Part shown: positions 59,190 to 64,000 of the stretch, in pieces
How the letters are laid out: the number at the start of each line of letters is the position of its first letter
Numbering within the stretch: position 1 is the stretch's first letter
Source: Pseudomonadota bacterium
GTDB lineage: Bacteria > Pseudomonadota > Gammaproteobacteria > Burkholderiales > Burkholderiaceae_C
Assembly (NCBI GenBank): GCA_021845965.1
Contig: JAJZUZ010000002.1
Coordinates: 1-64,000, forward strand
Direction: 5' to 3'
DNA length: 64,000 bases
Made by a program: the position numbers and the translations under genes
The notes under the pieces: generated by a model
Database searches by the model: none
The model's input: the letters and a program-made list of their open reading frames with translations, nothing else
Told to the model about the DNA's origin: nothing

Positions 59190-61127
59190 ATGCAGACGAC
59201 TTTTCCGCGACTTCTGATGCAGCATGCGGCCGAGCGCCCGGCGGCGCCCGCCATGCGCGAGAAGGAATATGGCATCTGGCAAACCTGGAGCTGGGAACGC
59301 GCCGCCGAGGATGTGCGGCTGATGAGCGGCGGGCTGGCGGCGCTGGGTTTTGCGCCCGGGCAGAACCTGGCCATCGTCGGCGACAACCGTCCGCATCTGT
59401 ACCTGGCGTTTCTCGCCGCGCAAAGCCTGCGCGGCGTACCGGTGCCGCTGTACCAGGACGCGATTGCCAGCGAGATGGCTTTTGTGCTGCAGGACGCCGA
59501 GATCCAGTTTGCCTTTGCGGAAAACCAGGAGCAGGTGGACAAGCTGCTGGAGCTGCGCGAGAGCGTGCCGGGCCTGCTGCAGCACATCATCTACGACGAC
59601 CCGCGCGGCCTGCGCAACTACCGTTACGAGGGCCTGATCAGCATCGAGCGCCTGTTCGAGCTGGGGCGCGAGTACGAGCGCCAGCACCCGGGCTTCTACC
59701 GGGAGTCGGTCGCGCAGATCCAGCCGGGCGACGTCTCGGTCATCCTCTACACCTCGGGCACCACGGGGCGGCCCAAGGGCGTGTGCCAGACGCACGCCAG
59801 CTTCATCGACGCCGCGCGCGGCGGCGTGGAGGTGGATGGCCTGGGCCCGCAGGACAACATCATTTCCTACCTGCCGCCGGCCTGGGTGGGTGACCACCTG
59901 TTCTCCATTGCGCAATGGCTGGTGGCGGGCTTCACCATCAACTGCCCGGAGTCGGCCAACACCGTGAGCATCGACCTGCGCGAGATCGGGCCGAGCTACT
60001 ACTTCGCGCCGCCGCGCGTGTTCGAGGGCATGCTGACCTCGGTCTCCATCCGCATGGAGGACGCGGCCGCGCCCAAGCGCTGGCTGTACCGCAAGTTCAT
60101 GGAAGTGGCGCGCCGCTGCGGCGCCGAGATCCTGGACGGGCACCCGGTGCCCTTCACTGATCGCGTCCTGTACGCGCTGGGCAATGTGCTGGTCTACGGC
60201 CCGCTGCGCAATGTGCTGGGCTTGAGCCGCATCCGCGTTGCCTACACGGCGGGCGCGGCTATCGGGCCGGACCTGTTCCGCTTCTACCGTTCCATCGGCA
60301 TCAACCTCAAGCAGCTCTACGGCCAGACCGAAACCTGTGCCTACGTCTGCATCCAGAAGAACGGCCGCGTCAAGCTCAACAGCGTGGGCGAGGCGGCGCC
60401 GGGCATCGAGATCCGGATCGCCGACAACGGCGAGGTGCTGGTCAAGGGCGTGTCGGTGTTGAAGGAGTACTACAAGCGCCCGGACGCGACTGCCGAGGTG
60501 ATGGATGCCGAGGGCTACTTCCACACCGGCGACGCCGGGCGGCTCGACCACGACGGCCACCTGCACATCATCGACCGCGCCAAGGACGTGGGCAAGATGG
60601 CCACGGGTGCGATCTTCGCGCCCAACTACATCGAGAACAAGCTCAAGTTCTTCCCGCAGATCAAGGAGGCGGTGGTGTTTGGCGATCGCCGCGACGAGGT
60701 TTGCGCCTTCGTCAACATCGACTTCGAGGCGGTGGGCAACTGGGCCGAGCGCCAGGGCCTGCCCTACAGCGGCTATGTAGACCTGGCGGGCAAGCCGCAG
60801 GTGCTGGATATGGTGGCCGACTGCATCGAGAAGGTGAACGCCGACCTGGCGGCCGAGGAAGGCATGGCCGATACGCAGATTGCCCGCTTCCTGGTGCTGC
60901 ACAAGGAGCTGGATCCGGACGATGACGAGCTCACCCGCACGCGCAAGGTGCGCCGCGGCTTCATCGGCGACAAGTACGTGGTGCTGATCGACGCCCTGTA
61001 TGGCGGGCGCAGCGAGCAGTTCATCGAGACGCAGGTGAAATTCGAGGACGGCCGCACCGGCACCGTGTCGGCCACGCTGCGCATCCGCGACGTGAAACGC
61101 TACCCGGCCGTGGCCGAGGCGGCCTGA
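59190..61127 (+). CDS. AMP-dependent synthetase/ligase (long-chain fatty acid--CoA ligase-like)
   Basis: VSVILYTSGTTGRPKGVCQTH; KQLYGQTETCAYVCIQ; GYFHTGDAGRLDHDGHLHIIDRAKDVGKMATGAIFAPNYIENKLKF. Confidence 0.95.
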   Translation: MQTTFPRLLMQHAAERPAAPAMREKEYGIWQTWSWERAAEDVRLMSGGLAALGFAPGQNLAIVGDNRPHLYLAFLAAQSLRGVPVPLYQDAIASEMAFVLQDAEIQFAFAENQEQVDKLLELRESVPGLLQHIIYDDPRGLRNYRYEGLISIERLFELGREYERQHPGFYRESVAQIQPGDVSVILYTSGTTGRPKGVCQTHASFIDAARGGVEVDGLGPQDNIISYLPPAWVGDHLFSIAQWLVAGFTINCPESANTVSIDLREIGPSYYFAPPRVFEGMLTSVSIRMEDAAAPKRWLYRKFMEVARRCGAEILDGHPVPFTDRVLYALGNVLVYGPLRNVLGLSRIRVAYTAGAAIGPDLFRFYRSIGINLKQLYGQTETCAYVCIQKNGRVKLNSVGEAAPGIEIRIADNGEVLVKGVSVLKEYYKRPDATAEVMDAEGYFHTGDAGRLDHDGHLHIIDRAKDVGKMATGAIFAPNYIENKLKFFPQIKEAVVFGDRRDEVCAFVNIDFEAVGNWAERQGLPYSGYVDLAGKPQVLDMVADCIEKVNADLAAEEGMADTQIARFLVLHKELDPDDDELTRTRKVRRGFIGDKYVVLIDALYGGRSEQFIETQVKFEDGRTGTVSATLRIRDVKRYPAVAEAA

Positions 61128-61150
61128 ACCGCACAGCGAAAGAAAGAGCG

Positions 61151-61936
61151 ATGAAAGAACGCAAGCTCGGCGAAGTCATCCTGGATGTGCAGAACATCTC
61201 CCTGGCCTTTGGCGGGGTGAAGGCGCTGACCGACATTTCCTTCAATGTGCGCGAGCACGAGATCCGCGCCATCATCGGGCCCAACGGCGCCGGCAAGAGC
61301 TCCATGCTCAACTGCATCAACGGCGTTTACACGCCGCAGCACGGCACCATCACCTTTCGCGGCCAGACCTTCCACCACATGAACAGCCGTCAGGTGGCGG
61401 AGATGGGCGTGGCGCGCACCTTCCAGAACCTGGCGCTGTTCAAGGGCATGAGCGTGCTCGACAACATCATGTCCGGGCGCAACCTGAAGATCCGCAGCAA
61501 CATCCTGCTGCAGGCGCTGCACATCGGCCCGGCCCGGCGCGAGGAGATTCGCCACCGCGAGTTCGTCGAACACATCATCGACTTCCTGGAGATCCAGGCG
61601 CACCGCAAGACACCGGTGGGCCAGCTGCCCTACGGCCTGCAAAAGCGCGTGGACCTGGGCCGCGCCCTGGCCATGGAGCCGCAGGTGCTGCTGCTCGATG
61701 AGCCGATGGCCGGCATGAACGTGGAGGAGAAGCAGGACATGTGCCGCTTCATCCTGGACATCAACGACGAGTTCGGCACGACGGTGGTGCTGATCGAGCA
61801 CGACATGGGCGTGGTGATGGACATCAGCGACCGCGTGGTGGTGCTGGACTACGGCAAGAAGATCGGCGACGGCACGCCGGACGAAGTGCGCAACAACGAG
61901 GAAGTGATCCGGGCCTACCTGGGCACGAGCCACTGA
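61151..61936 (+). CDS. ABC transporter ATP-binding protein (LivG-like)
   Basis: AIIGPNGAGKSSMLNCINGVYTPQHG; GVARTFQNLALFKGMSVLDNIMSGRN; VLLLDEPMAGMNVEEKQDM. Confidence 0.94.
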   Translation: MKERKLGEVILDVQNISLAFGGVKALTDISFNVREHEIRAIIGPNGAGKSSMLNCINGVYTPQHGTITFRGQTFHHMNSRQVAEMGVARTFQNLALFKGMSVLDNIMSGRNLKIRSNILLQALHIGPARREEIRHREFVEHIIDFLEIQAHRKTPVGQLPYGLQKRVDLGRALAMEPQVLLLDEPMAGMNVEEKQDMCRFILDINDEFGTTVVLIEHDMGVVMDISDRVVVLDYGKKIGDGTPDEVRNNEEVIRAYLGTSH

Positions 61937-61948
61937 CGGAGCAAGGAC

Positions 61949-62878
61949 ATGGGATTCTTTCTTGAGACCCTCTTCGGCGGCCTGATGGCGGGCATGCTGT
62001 ACGCGCTGGTGGCGCTGGGCTTCGTGCTGATCTTCAAGGCTTCGGGCGTGTTCAATTTCGCCCAGGGCGCCATGGTGCTGTTCGCGGCCCTGGCCATGGC
62101 GCGTTTTGCCGAATGGCTGCCGCAGTGGACCGGGCTGGAGTCCAAGGTGCTGACCGACCTGCTGGCCTTCATCCTGGCCGGGCTGGTGATGTTCATCCTG
62201 GCCTGGCTGGTGGAGTTGCTGGTGCTGCGCCACCTGGTGAACCAGGAAGGGGCCACGCTGCTGATGGCCACGCTGGGCATCACCTATTTCGTCGAGGGGC
62301 TGGGCCAGACGCTGTTCGGCAGCGACATCTACAAGATCGACATCGGCATGCCCAAGGACCCGGTGTTCGCATTCGACAAGGTCTTCGAGGGCGGCATCCT
62401 GATCAACCAGGAAGACCTGATTGCGGCCGGCATCGCCGCCGTGCTGGTGGCCGCCCTGTCGCTGTTCTTCCAGAAGACCTCCACCGGCCGCGCGCTGCGC
62501 GCCGTGGCCGATGACCACCAGGCCGCGCAGAGCATCGGCATTCCGCTCAACCGCATCTGGGTCATCGTCTGGTGCGTGGCCGGCGTGGTGGCGCTGGTGG
62601 CCGGCATGATCTGGGGCTCCAAGCTGGGGGTGCAGTTCTCGCTGACCACGGTGGCGCTGCGCGCCCTGCCGGTGATCATCCTGGGCGGGCTCACCTCGGT
62701 GCCGGGCGCGATCATCGGCGGGCTGGTGATCGGCGTGGGCGAGAAGCTGTCCGAAGTGTTTCTCGGTCCCTACGTCGGCGGCGGCATCGAGATCTGGTTC
62801 GCCTATGTGCTGGCGCTCGTGTTCCTGCTGGTGCGGCCCCAGGGCTTGTTTGGGGAAAAAATCATCGATCGCGTGTAA
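61949..62878 (+). CDS. Branched-chain amino acid-type ABC transporter permease (LivH-like)
   Basis: MGFFLETLFGGLMAGMLYALVALGFVLIFKASGVFNFAQGAMVLFAAL; LRALPVIILGGLTSVPGAIIGGLVIGVGEKL. Confidence 0.94.
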   Translation: MGFFLETLFGGLMAGMLYALVALGFVLIFKASGVFNFAQGAMVLFAALAMARFAEWLPQWTGLESKVLTDLLAFILAGLVMFILAWLVELLVLRHLVNQEGATLLMATLGITYFVEGLGQTLFGSDIYKIDIGMPKDPVFAFDKVFEGGILINQEDLIAAGIAAVLVAALSLFFQKTSTGRALRAVADDHQAAQSIGIPLNRIWVIVWCVAGVVALVAGMIWGSKLGVQFSLTTVALRALPVIILGGLTSVPGAIIGGLVIGVGEKLSEVFLGPYVGGGIEIWFAYVLALVFLLVRPQGLFGEKIIDRV

Positions 62879-62895
62879 CGCGCTCGATGATTTTT
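62857..62895 (+). promoter_or_regulatory. Large intercistronic stem-loop at livH stop codon
   Basis: AAAAATCATCGATCGCG-tgtaa-CGCGCTCGATGATTTTT: 17-bp stem with one mismatch. Confidence 0.75.
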
Positions 62896-62905
62896 CAGCG
62901 AAGAC

Positions 62906-62926
62906 TAACTTTGCGCAGCAAAGTTA
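62906..62926 (+). promoter_or_regulatory. Second intercistronic stem-loop before livM-like gene
   Basis: TAACTTTGC-gca-GCAAAGTTA: perfect 9-bp stem. Confidence 0.65.
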
Positions 62927-62970
62927 AACGAAGTGGGTCGAAGCTAAAAGATCATTGACCGGTAACTGAA

Positions 62971-64000
62971 ATGTTTTACAGAGAAAACGGCCAGTTCAAG
63001 ACCTCCTACGCGGCGGACCAGCAGATCTTCCCGATCCGGCAGGACCGCTACGCCATCGGCCTGCTGCTGGTGCTGGCGTTTGTCGTCGTGCCCTTGACGG
63101 CCAGCGACTACACCTTCCGCGCCATCCTCGTGCCTTTCCTGGTCATGGCGCTGGCCGCGCTCGGCGTGAACGTGCTGGTGGGCTACTGCGGCCAGATCTC
63201 GCTGGGCTCCGGCGCCTTCATGGCGGTGGGTGCCTACGGGGCCTACAACTTCTTCGTGCGCATCCCGAACATGCCGCTGGTGCCGGCCCTGCTGCTGGGC
63301 GGCCTGTGCGCCACGGTCTTCGGCATTCTGTTCGGCCTGCCCAGCCTGCGCGTCAAGGGCCTGTACCTGGCCGTGGCCACGCTGGCGGCGCAGTTCTTCA
63401 GTGACTGGATGTTCCTGCGCATCCAGTGGTTCACCAACGACTCGCCCTCGGGCTCCGTGTCGGTGTCCGGGCTGCAGGTGTTCGGCCTGCCCATCGACAG
63501 CGCGCAGAGCAAGTACTGGTTCTGCCTGTCCATCCTGGTCGTGATGGCGCTGCTGGCCAAGAACCTGGTGCGCGGTGCCATCGGCCGCGAATGGATGGCC
63601 ATCCGCGACATGGACGTGGCGGCCGCCGTGATCGGCATCCGGCCCATGTACGCCAAGCTCAGCGCCTTTGCGGTGAGCTCCTTCATCATCGGCGTGGCCG
63701 GCGCGCTGTGGGCCTTTGTGCACCTGGGGGCCTGGGAGCCGGCGGCGTTCTCGGTGGACGTGTCCTTCCGCCTGCTGTTCATGGTCATCATCGGCGGCCT
63801 GGGTTCCATCATGGGGGCCTTCTTCGGTGCCGCCTTCATCGTGGTGCTGCCCATCCTGCTCAACCAGTTCCTGCCCTGGCTGTTCGGCCTGTTCGACGTC
63901 GAGATCTCCACCGCGGCCGTCTCGCATGCCGAGCTGATGATCTTCGGCGGCCTGATCGTCTGGTTCCTCATCGTCGAGCCCCATGGCCTGGCCAAGCTCT
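62971..64000 (+). CDS. Branched-chain amino acid-type ABC transporter permease (LivM-like), truncated by window end
   Basis: ATG at 62971 (MFYRENGQFKTSYAADQQIFPIRQDRYAIG); LGVNVLVGYCGQISLGSGAFMAVGAYGAYNFF; no stop before 64000. Confidence 0.9.
   Translation, partial: MFYRENGQFKTSYAADQQIFPIRQDRYAIGLLLVLAFVVVPLTASDYTFRAILVPFLVMALAALGVNVLVGYCGQISLGSGAFMAVGAYGAYNFFVRIPNMPLVPALLLGGLCATVFGILFGLPSLRVKGLYLAVATLAAQFFSDWMFLRIQWFTNDSPSGSVSVSGLQVFGLPIDSAQSKYWFCLSILVVMALLAKNLVRGAIGREWMAIRDMDVAAAVIGIRPMYAKLSAFAVSSFIIGVAGALWAFVHLGAWEPAAFSVDVSFRLLFMVIIGGLGSIMGAFFGAAFIVVLPILLNQFLPWLFGLFDVEISTAAVSHAELMIFGGLIVWFLIVEPHGLAKL

Noticed and set aside
59133-60902. 589-aa minus-strand ORF
   Set aside because: Antisense to the AMP-ligase gene, no family features.

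Overview
High-GC betaproteobacterial-type DNA (Burkholderiales/Comamonadaceae-like gene content) made of two parts. Positions 1 to ~12950 look like the right-hand part of a horizontally acquired island: an IS30-like transposase end, a CzcCBA-type heavy-metal RND efflux operon, and a two-gene minus-strand module. That module consists of a very large (1681 aa) protein with two tyrosine-recombinase-like regions and a tightly coupled 302 aa protein of unknown function. The island ends at a 3' tRNA-fMet fragment (to 12948) and a strong terminator. From ~13000 onward the content is ordinary chromosomal catabolic and transport genes: acyl-CoA dehydrogenase, thiolase, several Liv-type ABC systems, a TRAP transporter next to fused isobutyryl-CoA mutase (icmF), coaX, a persulfide dioxygenase-rhodanese fusion, a phosphoesterase/kinase-USP pair, HD-GYP, srkA, bestrophin, a CoiA-like nuclease, htpG, an RluF-like pseudouridine synthase, and a PQQ-dehydrogenase cluster with a PqqU/YncD-like TonB receptor. 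The best candidates for something undescribed are (1) the giant tandem recombinase plus partner at the tRNA-fMet junction, (2) the PqqU-like receptor beside two sorbosone dehydrogenases and c-type cytochromes, and (3) a perfect 22-bp palindrome and 11-bp phased direct repeats linking the TRAP transporter and icmF. All calls are from reading the sequence and translations; no database search was run.
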